A stretch of 64,000 bases of DNA from Cymbidium sinense (Eukaryota > Streptophyta > Magnoliopsida > Asparagales > Orchidaceae): assembly GCA_021442155.1 (NCBI GenBank), contig CM038225.1:79930925-79994924 (forward strand), given 5' to 3'. The notes beneath the pieces are model-generated. The model worked only from the letters and a program-made list of their open reading frames with translations, was not told where the DNA came from and did not search any database. The number at the start of each line of letters is the position of its first letter. Position 1 is the first letter of the stretch. This document shows positions 1 through 11,289 of the stretch, piece after piece. Both the position numbers and the translations under genes were made by a program.

Positions 1-479
1 ATCCTAAAAATCTTTACTAAACCCTTTGATTTCATCTTATGGACTTAGCCCAAACCCAATCCAAATCACTTCAAACTCAAATGGTTTTCTCATGACCCAT
101 TTATATCTTTAATTATATTCACAAATATAAATGAAGTATAAATTCAAATAACCAAAATTAAACCCAAAATTATGCCAAAATCCAACTTATATCCTTTAAG
201 CCAATTTCTTGGATTTAGCCAAATCTTTCTCAAATCAATCCAAACCGTTGGATTTTCTCTTCAAATAATCATCCTTCAATCACATGCCCAAATACAAACA
301 TAAACTACAATCATCAAACCAAAAGCAAACTAACCCAAGTCAAACCCATTTTTATCCTTTTGACTTGAAATTATCAAATGAGCCAAAACTCATTTGACTC
401 CAAACCACTTGCAATTGGATTATTACTTCCATCATAAGTCCATATGTGAGTTCAACCATACTTGAATCAAGCCTTGATC

Positions 480-1400
480 AAACCAATTGACCCATTTAGG
501 GTTACCTAACCCAATGTGACCTAAAGGACCTTTTTGAGCTAAATTATAATCCAACCCAAATTGGATTAAACTAAGCCCATCTAAACCTCAAATTGTGATC
601 AATAATCATCTTAGGATGATCAATCACTCAAATTGGGTCAAACCAAGTCAAACCTAGGCTTTGTCCAAGTCAACATTTAGCCCAAATTAAACCCAAACTA
701 ACCAAAATCCATCATATGCCAAAATTGATTGAAACCATTGACCCAAACCCATTCATAATCAATGATTGAACATAACCAAGCCATCAATTAAGCCAAACCA
801 AGCCAAATTGGCCACTTGACCTAAGTTGATCCAAATTGACCTAAAAGCCAAAATGGGTCAAATCTTGATCTAAGCCAAATTGATTGCAACCAATGGGTCA
901 AATTCATTCCAAATCATTTGTTAAACTTGACCAAAGCTTCAATTGACCAATTAGACCCAACCTAGCCCAATTGACCATGAACCCAACTTGACCTAAAAGG
1001 TCAAATTAACTTGAAATCAAACCAAATTAAAATTGATTGAATCCAAAGCTTGCAATACATTTCAAATGATTAACCAAGCCTAAACCGACCCATGACCTAA
1101 CCCATTTGGGATAAATGGGTCAAATTGGTCAACTTGACCCATTTGACTCAAATGAACCTAAATGAACAAAAACCAAATCTAAACCAAATTGAACCAAACC
1201 AATGATACCCATAGGCTCTAAATGATCATTTGAACTTGACCTAACCCATTGTTTGAACCAATTTGACCAAGTGGTTAACCTAACCCAATTTGCCCCAACT
1301 TGACCTAATCGAGTCAAATTGAGCCAAATCAAATCAAATGAACTCCAAATCTCTTAAAATTTGACCCAACCAATTTTCAAATCATTTGAAATCTGCCCAA
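480..1400. promoter_or_regulatory. TTGAC/GTCAA-rich block in U3 (W-box-like cluster)
   Basis: This block is packed with TTGAC(C/T) and its complement, often within (A)CCCATTTGACC-like words. In 1081..1380 alone I count nine TTGAC or GTCAA cores, against about 0.6 expected by chance on two strands. The pattern recurs in the E1 3' LTR (about 17930..18830), the E3 5' LTR (about 39820..40640) and the E3 3' LTR (61683..62220). TTGAC(C/T) is the core bound by plant WRKY factors; binding here is inference. The same words also look like the product of ancient short tandem duplication. Confidence 0.5.
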
Positions 1401-2636
1401 ATCAAACTCATAGACAAATGACCACTTTTTCTTTAGGCAAAAGGGTATTCCTTTAGGTCAAAGGGTATCCTATGAACAAATTCATTTGGAATTTGGCCAT
1501 TCCTTTTTCAAGGCCACTTGGCATCCTTCTTTTGGTCCACATGGGCACCAAGGAAGGTGGTGAACATGACCCAATGAGCTTGGGTTAGCCATGACCCAAG
1601 GCAAGGCCAAACTGACCTCCTTAATCACATTTGAACACTTGAATCACCAAATCCACTCACCACTCACATGGACATCCACTCTCCCTCACTCCACTACCCA
1701 AAATGACCCATGTGAGATGTTTTGTAGCTCAAATCGTGCCTCCAATCCAAGCCATTGAGCCAAAATGATAAATTATTCTCTCACCATCTAATCTAAGAAG
1801 GGGGAGATATACCCCATCTCATTCTCACTCAAACCACAAGAAATCCATTCCTTAGAGCTACAGAGGTTGAATCAAAGCCTCCTAAGCTTTTCGAAGCCAT
1901 TCTCGAGCTCCCTCATTTCCCATTTTCAATTTTACTCAAAGTTAAAATAGGGGAGGTAAACTCAAAAGCCAATTCACTCAATTATTAACCAAAATTAAAC
2001 TAACCATGCACACACCATCCTTGAACTTTGTCAAGCTCAATCGAATCATTTCCCAAGTCTCCAAGCCACAGGAAGTACCATTTCGATCAAGGCCGATCAC
2101 CATTGAAGGGGAGCTTGGTTAACTGAGAAAACTACTTAAAATCAAGGTCAAATTTCTTTAATAGGCTTCGTCTCTACTAGACGAAGCTACCTCCTACATT
2201 GGAAGCATCATTGATAGCCTCCGACGAGGTAAGTGCTTGAAACCGTAGTTATAGGAAATTTTAGTTGGTCCTTTTCGAAGGGAATTATCATCCCATGTAA
2301 TCTTGACTGTTGGATGTGCATCCCCCTCCCTCCGAATGTGTGGGATCATTTTGATCCCAATCTGAGCTTGAGTGAGCTCGAATTGAATGAGAAAAGATGA
2401 ATGGTGTTCGTCTCTCATTGCTCCTAAAGGAGAAGGATCATACGCCATCCATTCCACTTGATTAGAATGGACCGAGATCAGCTAGATCCTCCATTCATAA
2501 ACGGGAGATTGATCCACCATCCGATCTTAGATCGACGGCCCCAGAGAAGACGCCACCAGAAGCCGTGTCTCTAATGGATGTGACAACTTAAATAACCTAT
2601 CCCACCGCGCCATGTGGAAAGCACGCCGTATCAACC

Positions 2637-2646
2637 GCCACGTGGC
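2637..2646. promoter_or_regulatory. G-box palindrome in E1 5' LTR
   Basis: GCCACGTGGC is a perfect palindrome containing CACGTG, the core bound by plant bZIP and bHLH factors. The matching place in the E1 3' LTR has two copies (19976..19985 and 20001..20010). In E3 the corresponding site reads ACGTGGCACCGAC (41858..41870) and ACACGTGGCGCCGAC (63415..63429), adding a DRE-like CCGAC core. It lies ~2.9 kb upstream of the TATA box. Confidence 0.45.
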
Positions 2647-5540
2647 CCAATGGGATTAGGGGTTTAATTAGGCTTAATTAATCCAATTTTAATGATGAAA
2701 CTTCCAAAATTCATAACTAATTGTAAAAAAATCTAAAAAAATACAAATAAATACTCATTTTAAAGATAATTTAGAGAAGAGTAATAGAAAGTTGAAATTA
2801 ATTAATTTTGAATATTAATTACTAAATCAATTTAGGTTTTATTGAAAATATAATTAAGCTAATTACTCTATAATTAATCTAGCAATTAATTCCAAACTTT
2901 TTGAGATTAATTTGTGGTTGACCTCTGCCTCCCATGATTTTCTTGGAATTTATTGCTTGATTAATGAGGAAAATTACTTGTTTCATTCTTAATCACTCTG
3001 TTAATTTATTAAATGATTAATTAACATGTTAAATAGTGATAAATTTATTAATTAAGCTTACTAATCATCATGAAATAGTGAATGGACATAGGGAATAAGA
3101 ATAAGACTTATTTTTTAATCATTTCCCCTAAGTTTATTTCATTTGGATAACACTTAATTAATTTACAATTAATTAATGGCTTAATCACTTCATTAAATAG
3201 TTTAATTAATCAAACATAAAACTAAATCATTGCAGAAATTAATCATTCAATTCTTGGGTAGATTCTTAGGTGTTCAATAACCTAAGAAAATTTTGGAGGA
3301 AATTATAATGAAATTACATGTGTAGGAGGGTTATAAAAGTACTTAATCAAACCCTTTAGCTTAATTAACCAATAATTGTGAGCAATTGCATTAGTCCCCT
3401 TTATTTCATAGGTGCATTGCTGATTTAATTTTCATGTGGTTGCATATCATATGTTGGCTCATAATTACTTGTATAATTATGTTAAAGTGGTATAGGTAAG
3501 GGATAATTAATGGATTTAATTCAGGCCTTAACCTAATCAAAAATATAAAATTAACAGAATTAAACCAAACCAATTCACACATGAGGGGAATGAGTTAGGA
3601 ATAGCAAACCTTTCTCATATTTTTTAAGTAAAATCAAATTAAAAAATAAAATTCTCCTTAAAGAATTTTGATTTATTTTAATAAATCTTATTTTGTAGGA
3701 TTGTCCTTAGGAAATAATTAGGGTGAATGAAGTCATGTGCTTACATTCCTTTATTTCTTTCCAATCATATTAAATATTGTTTGCCATATGAAATCAAGCA
3801 TTCATTTCTTTTAAAAATTAATTAAAAAAATATTTTCTTTTATGTCAAATTGCATGTGTTGGATAAAATTAAGAATATGAGTGGCTATTATTACTATTAA
3901 TCCAAAAATTATTTTTTAAAACTTATAAATCAAAGATTATAAATGAAGTGATGCTATATATAAATATTTATAAGCTTGCATGTGATGATAGCATAAGATG
4001 TGTATTATGAACTTCTCCCCCTTCTCTTAATATGGATTCACATAGGATTTGTAAGTGTATAATTCATTTGAAAAGAATACATCACTTGCCTAAATCTATT
4101 CCTATGCATATCTATATTAAGACTTAGGAAGGACCTTCATATTACACATGTAAATCTTACAACCAAATCAAACATAATCTCTTGCATGATTCCTTGTCCA
4201 TTTGGTTCTTTTTGTACATCTATATGTATCTAAGAAAAGTGGTATATCAATCTAGACATCTTGGGACTGTGAGGCTTTAAGTAGCCTCAAGTAGGACTTG
4301 TATCTTACGCCCCCGGTGTAGAAAATAATGGCAATGTACTCACTTATAACTTTTATACATGTGGATGTGCATTTAGCTAATGGATAAAGGAGTCCCTCTT
4401 TTCTACATTACAAAGACATGCATTAATGGAATATCCAAATTTTCAAATCACATCTCTTTGCATTAATCATCAAAGTGTGCTAAGATTTGTATTGCATGTA
4501 TAAGTATGCTTAGGATTATTCATATGCATTGTATACATGGTGGAAAGAAATGAATGGGTGTGTGTTATGTGATAGTAATCCACCCTAACTAATCCTAAGA
4601 TACCTTTCTTATTGAATAAGACTATTTAGAGTAAATCTAAACTTAGGAGTAATTAGAATACATAATAAATCATTCATTAAAGGAAATTCATTAATGAATC
4701 TACCTTAGAAATGCTTTAAGGTAAGGATGAAAGAGAGCCCTCCTCTCTTTTCTTCTCTTCACAACATTTAGTCACTAAATGTAGGTTCATTCAAATCAAG
4801 TTACCAATTAAAATTGACAAGTCAACTAAATCATTAAAATTGAAACTACCATTTAAATTGAACTTCTCACATTTATAAATTTTAAACCTTAAATCCTAGC
4901 TAAGACATGCCGCATAAGCCTTAAATGTCACACACATTAGACTAATTCACTACTTCTAGCTCTATGATAGGGCGGTGCATGATTTGATTTATGATTTTAT
5001 TTTATGATGTAATATTTTAGACTGGATGTTAGGGTGTATGTGCATGTGAGATGATAAGGCGATCTTAATCTTTCTAGGGGATTGTGTTTAAAGTAATAAA
5101 AATATAAATGCTTTTGTTGTGTAGGTTGCTTATACCCCTAAGCATAATTTAAATTAGAATAGGTGGGCTTGGTTACCCATGTATGGGGTACTAAGTCCAA
5201 ATTATTCTTATAACTGCTTGAGTTATATGGTGTGTTTAGCTAACATTTGTCTTATAGGTGTAGTAAGATTTACTTTCCTTCCTTTTAATGTAATTTTTGC
5301 ATGAGGATTAGGATAAGTGTTATGCGGACTAAGGTGAACATTATTTATAAGACCATGTCTTATAAACCATATGAAGCCTTGGAGCAAACTACATCCCAAG
5401 TCAAACCAAAAGAAAGAAAGAAATAGAGCAAATCAAGATGAAGGAATGAAAGATAAGGAGTGAAGAATGGAGGATGAAGAATGAAGACCCCAATAACACT
5501 TGTCATTTTCTAATTATAATTATTCATTTGTAATCTGAGC

Positions 5541-5757
5541 TATATAAAGGTAGAGCTCAGCTACCCATTTTCCTTTTTTGGGTTGTGCGGTGGAATCCGA
5601 CCACATCGACCTTTTATTCTTTGACGTTGATTTTATAAATTGATTGATGTTATGTTTATGATTGTGCAATTAGGATGACATGATTTTCCTAGTTTCTTAA
5701 TTATTTGATGATTGTTTAATGGTCTAGATGCGATTAGGCTCTTAAGGAAAAAATAAA
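5541..5757 (+). promoter_or_regulatory. Core promoter and R region of E1 5' LTR
   Basis: TATATAAAGG (5541..5550) runs into the inverted repeat GGTAG-AGCTCAG-CTACC (5549..5565). AATAAA follows at 5752..5757. The same three parts, in the same order and with 202-211 bases between TATA and AATAAA, recur in all four LTRs that reach this point. By plant convention the transcript would begin 25-35 bases past the TATA box, just after the palindrome, and AATAAA would serve as the poly(A) signal at the end of R in the 3' LTR. Start and poly(A) sites are inferred. Confidence 0.7.
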
Positions 5758-7065
5758 TTTTCTATCCAATTAATCAACTCAAAATTAAACTAAACAACTC
5801 ATAATCTCACCTAAAGCCTAGGATATAAATCATGATAATAAAAGATTTAGAAACCCTTTAGCTGAATGTTGTATGTCTCATATCTTGCATAAATTATATT
5901 ATTTCACTCTTTCTAATGGAGGGTTTCCAACTTTGCCAAAGAAAATAGGTTGACCTTTGAGAGCCATGGTGGAAATACACCTCTTTCTTTTTGATTTTTG
6001 CCCATAACTAATTTTCTCATACATTAAGCATATGAAATCCCACAGCATGTGTCAAATAAAAATGTCCAAAAATAAAAAAAAAACTTAACCAAATTTGCAT
6101 GAGATTAAGTCATGAATTCATACCCCTCATGATCTAGTATCTTAGGGATTGAGTTTAAGGACTTAGTATCCTTTCTAAATAAACAACAGCTTAGCCATCT
6201 TGCAAAGCATAAGACTTTCCTACATGTATTTAAAATCGTAGGAGGAGTTAGTTGGTTTCCACTCCAAGTGATTATAAGTATAGCAGTTGGGTAGTTTACT
6301 ATCTCTTGTGGGGGGGTAAACCATATACCCATTTTTTTTTCCTTAGATTTAGGTCATGCTTTGGCCCTCGCCAAAGATCCCTAGATTTAAGATCCGAGAT
6401 TGTTGTTTTTCTTTGCAGGTTACAAGCATAAATCCTCACCTCTTAGGCATTTCTACAATCTTGTATTGTGGGATTATAAGCCCTAGATTTCTAATAAAAA
6501 TTCAACTCTAATGTATAATTCTCCTCAAATTCAAAAAATATAAAGTCCAACCATAAGATTATCTGGGATGCTCATTAGGTTTCCTAGTATCATGAGTATC
6601 CCCTGCTCATCTTCCTTTGGTCTCAATAATAACTCCCTCCTTTTGCTCAATCCCACTTGATTTTCTAAAAGAAAATAACCAATTAATTGATAGTTCTTTC
6701 TTTGAAATCTTTGGAGGGAATGATCATTTACCTTAATTGAGAGTATTCCTTAGGAATCTCATTCTTTAGGATGTAATTAACTATGGAGGTTTGACTCCAT
6801 GGAGATCTTAACAAACCCGACTTAAAATATACCCTTCTTTACTTTTCCATGTAAAGTAAGGGAAATATCTCTAGTATATTCAAAGACCCATTAGCCTCAG
6901 GAGTCCTTATTAGGTGATTAAGTCTATTGTAGCATGGTGACTTCTGTCTCTCGAGATAGTACATCATTCCTCAATGTCGTACCTGATTACCTTAATAAGT
7001 ACCCCCTAAGATCTACGTGGTGTCCCATCACAATATCTCACAAAAATAAATACCACAGATTTTTT

Positions 7066-7083
7066 TGGGAACTTCGCTGGGGA
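7066..7083 (+). other. Primer binding site of E1 (tRNA-Arg-like)
   Basis: TGGGAACTTCGCTGGGGA begins nine bases after the LTR terminus at 7057. It is a mutated form of the site described for Ogre-type elements (TGGCGACTCCGCTGGGGA, complementary to the 3' end of tRNA-Arg). The E3 version is TGGGGACTCCACTGGGGA and the E2 version, read on its own strand, TGGTGATTTCGTTGGGGA. This fixes both the LTR end and the element's orientation. Confidence 0.82.
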
Positions 7084-9060
7084 GTGTTCCTCTCTCCATC
7101 TTCGGTAAATGATCATTGTCTCCAAGTATCGATAGTGGATTTGTATTTAATATTAGTCTGAAACTATCCTTCTTTTCTGTTGGCACTTAGCTCATTTCAT
7201 TCTTAAGCTAAGCTAGCCAACATCCTTTAGGTTTTAGGACCTCACTCTATGTAGGTTTTAAAACCCCCTGTTGGGTTCCCCAATAGGTGAAAATAAAATT
7301 TAACCAAAAGAGATGCCTAAAAATCTTATTGAACCTCCTTACCATCTCTATGGTAAGGTAAGGTTCATTCCACAAAATGAGGAAAATAAATCCTTTATAA
7401 AAATATTGCTTTTTAAAAAGTTCTTTCCCAAAGTCCACATAATAAAATACTTGCACACAACTTTTCACAAATATATATTACTCAACCCCATCTAACAATC
7501 CTCAGGATTATTACATGTAGGCTCTTTTCAAAACTAAAATCAAAATCATCTTTCAAAAAGCACATATTTAAAAATGAACATCCTCATTCAATATTCCCAA
7601 ATTTATTGAATGAAGGTTTCATTTCCAAATAAAATCATATCATATGATTGAAACCCCACTCAATATATCTCACATATGTTGAAGTTGGAGTTTCTTTCCT
7701 CTTTCCAAAAAGCAAAGATTTGAAAGTAAGCATCTTCATTCAACATATCCAAATTTATTGAATGGAGGTTTCATTTTTAAATATAATTACACCATTTATA
7801 TCCCCACTTAATATATCTCACATATGTTGAAGTTGGAGTTTCTTTCTTTTCAAAAAGCAAATATTTAGAAATCAAAATGCTCATTCAATATACCCAAATT
7901 CATTGAATGAATATTTCATTTCCAAAATAAAACCATATCATAATATTGAAACTCCCCTCAATATATTCTATATATATTAGAGTTGAAGTTTCTTTCTTCT
8001 TTCCAAAAAGCACAAATTTGAAAATAAGCATCTTGATTCAACATATCCGAATTTATTGAATGAAGGTTTCATTTTCAAATAAAATCACACCATTTGAGAC
8101 TCCACTCAACACATTCCACATGTGTTAAGTTGAAATGTTCTTCTTTTCAAAAAGCAATAATCACACACAAATATTTCATCTTTGAAAAATAAAATATGAT
8201 TGACTTCCATTTTACATACCCAAATTTATTAAATGAAAATCTCCTTTGCAAAAGTGACAAAAAAAATCAAACACATCTGAACTTTATTTGGTATAGAAAA
8301 ATTTTCTAAATAACGATCCCATTTTCAAAATCAAAACAAAAATCACACATTTGGACTTTATTTAGCATACACAAATTTGCTAAATAAATATCTCATTATC
8401 AAAATGAAAGCAAAAATCACACATTTGTACGTTATTATTTAGCATACACAAATTTGCTAAGTAAAGGTCTCATTTTCAAAATCAAAACAAAAAATAGATT
8501 TGGGCTTTATTTAGCATACACAAATTTGCTAAGTAAAGATTCCATTTCTAAATTCACACATGATACACATCATGGGAAAACAAGCAAAAAAAAAATTATT
8601 TTCAAAGATTTCATTTAGCATACCCAAATTTGCTAAATGAGTAATCTCAAAATCAAATCTAAAACAAAATCAATTGACCCTCTATTTAACATACTCAAAA
8701 TTATTAAATAAAGGGCCCCCAAACATAAAATCAAATTCAAATATGAACCAATGGAAGCATCAAAATCCCTCCAAAAATATTTGAACCCATTCAACATACA
8801 CAAATTTGTTGAATGTGAGTTCTAAACTCAAATGAACTCAAAATCTCTCCTTCAATTTATCCAAATCTCTCTTAAAATCAATGAGCCCCACTTAACATAT
8901 TCAAATTATTGAGTGTGGGTTCAAACTCTAAATCAAATTTAAAAAGGTCAGTAGAATACCAAGGCAAAAAATCTGATTTGAGTTTATTTTCGATAATTGC
9001 AGAGTTTCAGTTTAGTTTCAACTTAGTCTAGTCAGCTTTTCTCAGTACAGTACAGTATAG
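7084..9060 (+). other. Leader (5' untranslated region) of E1
   Basis: About 2 kb without a credible gene lies between the primer site and the first gag codon. Bases 7090..7560 match the E2 and E3 leaders and include a copy of the LTR-proximal motif ending in gttttaggacctcac. From 7585 to 8920 it becomes an array of short inverted repeats, annotated separately. Just before the ATG is a small CAGTA run (9041..9056). Short ORFs here (for example at 7247..7495) are not conserved between elements. Confidence 0.75.
7585..8920 (+). repeat. Array of ~16 hairpin-forming inverted repeats in E1 leader
   Basis: Each unit is a pair of 6-12 base arms around a 10-12 base loop, separated by A-rich linkers that often contain ttttcaaa. 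Clear units are 7585..7612 (CATTCAAT/ATTGAATG), 7737..7764, 7882..7909, 8035..8062, 8208..8235, 8358..8387 (TTATTTAGCA/TGCTAAATAA), 8612..8639 (CATTTAGCA/TGCTAAATG) and 8788..8815 (CATTCAAC/GTTGAATG). Weaker ones with CACATATG- or CACATGTG-like centres alternate at 7654..7689, 7804..7840 and 8100..8135. Arms differ between units but remain complementary, and the loop stays near ATACCCAAATTT. The same design is present in the E2 and E3 leaders. Confidence 0.85.
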
Positions 9061-9915
9061 ATGGATTCCTAGAAGTATGTGTTCACCTTCCCCTTTAGGA
9101 TGGATTTGGCCTTGGATCGGGCCAGCCTCCCCCATACTGATTTTGCTCGCTTAATACATTTTGTTTGAGGATTTGAGGGGGACAAGATTACTTGTGAGGG
9201 GGAAACCCTCACCACTGTCAGCAAGGATGTGGTGACTGGGCAGAAGCCAGCTGTCCATATTGAGATGCCCTCAGATTCTAAATTTCCCTCACTAAAGAGG
9301 AAGGTGATAGAAGTTCCCATAGCATTTATAGTTCCAGTGCCCATGCGATCTGTTGTTCCCATCAATGCCCCAATGCAGGTTAGTACCCACTCATTTGACT
9401 CCTTTAAGGGGAAGGCTACCTTGACTTCGAGGATAGTCTCCCCTACCTTTGAGGTAGGGTCTAGCTTCCATACTACTCCACTTAGCTAAACCCAGTGCCA
9501 TAATAGGAACCACAAGATCAAGCAGCACCATCTGCACATTACCAAGGAGATGGAGACATTATCTCATATTGCAGAAGAAGGGTCACCCAGGGTGGTTTCT
9601 CCTTTGCTTACACAGAACAAGTCCCTTTTCGGTTTTGAAGGAGAGGAAGATGTTATGAGGATTACAATATCACCTCCACCTTTAGTTCATTATGAGACAC
9701 CTGTTAGAGATAGGAGAAGGTCATATGCTGGCCTCAGGATAGTTTTACGACAAATTGGTAGGGCTTATGGACAGTTAGAGACCAATGCCCAGTTTACTCT
9801 CCGATCAATTATTCACCACAGTGTAGGCGAGCAGATCTGTCAGGAGAGGGCCAGAGAGACCCAAGTATCAGTTCACATTACTAGCAGAGAGAGGTGAAGA
9901 TATTCCATGAAGTCA
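9061..9915 (+). pseudogene. gag N-terminal region (leader ORF) of E1, broken
   Basis: The start ATG (9061) is shared with E2 (31429, reverse) and E3 (49283): all three begin M-x-S-(Q)-K-(Y/F)-(V/I)-F-T-F. Here codon 4 is TAG (9070..9072) where E3 has CAG, a C-to-T change. Further stops follow near 9167, 9196 and 9487. Readable pieces include an EMPSDSKFPSLKRK-like segment, a Ser/Pro-rich part, and a basic stretch (RRRSYAGLR, near 9710) that aligns with E3 at about 49920. No catalytic motif is visible. It could be the N-terminal extension of gag or a separate ORF1 as known for Ogre elements. The region ends at a deletion joint near 9915. Confidence 0.65.
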
Positions 9916-10728
9916 CAAGTTGCCAAAGATAACTTAGAGAAAGTAGGAGCTCATCAGTAGTAGTAGCAGCCCATACTTGCCCGGGATAGCCAAGTAGTGC
10001 AACCACCAATCGAGTTTAGCCTCCATTCCACCGTTGTAGCTACTACTTCAGCCAACATTCCTACTTCAGCTAGTTCTTCTTCTAGTATACACCTTGTATC
10101 AATAAATGAGGACATTAAATCCCTCACCCCACTTACTTTACTAGATTTTTACCATGTACCTCATTTTAAATCTAAATCAAGGAAGAAACCTTGTTTGAAT
10201 TCCATCTGTGCCACTTATAATAGGTTATCTGATTCTACTCTTTTAGAAAACTCTTCAAGTCTTGATAATTATAACAACTTCGATCATCCTCTTTCTGATT
10301 TAGAGATGGACTTTCCTTTTATGAATACTATGGGATTACCTCTTGAGATAGACTTGAAATCATCCAATTTTGAGGGTCCTATAGGAGAGGCTATAGGTAT
10401 GCTTGACGAGCAGGTAGAATCTTCCACTAACCCGCCACAAGAGATCATCGAAGTTAACCTCCATAGTGGTAAGGTTCTACCTCCTATGGCAGCATCTCAA
10501 GATAAGGGAAAGCAAGTCATTGGTACCAAAGAGCAAGAATCCCCTCCACAGGATCCTCCACCTATAGATATGCTTGTGAAGGATCAGCCCAAAGTTGATT
10601 ATAATGTCCTCACTCACATAAGAAAGTTTCCAGCTAAACTAAGCATATATGATGCCCTAGTCTTATCCAAGGAGATGAGGGAATCATTAATCAAGGGCCT
10701 TCTTGATCCAGAAATATGCGTAGCTTAG
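9916..10728 (+). pseudogene. gag C-terminal spacer region of E1
   Basis: Continuous reading runs from about 9997 to the TAG at 10726..10728. It aligns with E2 (27445..28260, reverse) and E3 (53190..53960). Contents in order: a Ser/Thr-rich stretch, a KSLTPLTLLDFY-like block near 10120, an acidic middle, the conserved EVNLHSGKVLPP (near 10455), and a C-terminal YDALVLSKEMRESLIK helix (10648..10700) leading to protease. The capsid core and zinc knuckle that should precede it are absent: about 2.3 kb present in E3 (50129..53186, LINE excluded) is missing here. The ORF is long only by chance of where mutations fell. Confidence 0.75.
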
Positions 10729-11275
10729 TTGACCGCTATTGGAGAGGAAGCACATTATTCAAAAGAAGCCCAGGGAGTCATATTCATCGATGATGACCTT
10801 CTTCTGGGGATATAGAGCACAATTGCCCCCTCTACACCATAATGGAAATGGACAAATGCAGACTTTCTATGGTGTTGACTGATTTAGGAGAATTAGTGAA
10901 CATTATGAGCCTAAAAACCCTTGCTTATTTGAGGATTGACATCTCTAAACACCAAGAAGATCGGATGATGTTGAGAGGATTCAATGAATAGGGCAAGAGG
11001 GCTTTAGGCTCCACAGTGTTACCTTCAGAAATAGGTGACTGGAAGATTGAAGCCAAGTTCTATATAATTGATTCGAATACATCATTCACTACTTTGTTCG
11101 GTAGGCCTTGGATACAACATAATAAGATGGTTCCATCATCTCCTCATCGGTGCATCAAGTTTCAAAGAGATGGAAACGAATACTATGTCAAAGCAGATGA
11201 AAATCCATTTTCAATTTGAGAGGTTGAAATATATGAGGATGCGACCTACTATCTTCCTCAAAATTAAAATGTCTA
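10729..11275 (+). pseudogene. Retropepsin (protease) region of E1, broken
   Basis: Aligns with E2 26870..27430 and E3 53991..54520. Recognisable parts are the IFIDDDLLLG entry, the flap-side MLRGFNE motif near 10970 and the FGRPWIQ block near 11099, typical of the end of gypsy proteases. The catalytic Asp-Ser/Thr-Gly triad reads Asp-Leu-Gly near 10879; E2 and E3 read Asp-Pro-Gly. Stops and frameshifts (for example TAG at 10813, 10840 and 10990) rule out an active product. Confidence 0.75.
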
Positions 11276-11289
11276 TTCTCTTGAACTTG

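Larger units (their letters stand above)
1..7057 (+). repeat. 5' LTR of E1 (missing its first ~315 bp)
   Basis: Aligns along its whole length with 17452..24423 and ends with the same aataccaca terminus directly before the primer site. Roughly the first 5.57 kb is U3, followed by a short R and about 1.3 kb of U5. It holds a TTGAC-rich block (480..1400), a G-box palindrome GCCACGTGGC (2637..2646), a hairpin GAGGCT-TTAAGT-AGCCTC (4271..4288) and a core promoter (5541..5757). Scattered ORFs of 60-90 codons on either strand are not conserved in the sister LTRs and are not called as genes. Confidence 0.93.

Noticed and set aside
2194..2457. Antisense ORF in the E1 LTR, partly open also at 19487..19889 and near 41566..41841
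   Set aside because: The protein is not conserved between subfamilies: E3 translates to a different sequence with stops, so no selection on coding is visible.
7585..8920. Leader hairpins as MITEs (small DNA transposons)
   Set aside because: Units are only 25-40 bases with 6-12 base arms, share a loop rather than termini, lack target duplications and are confined to the leaders.
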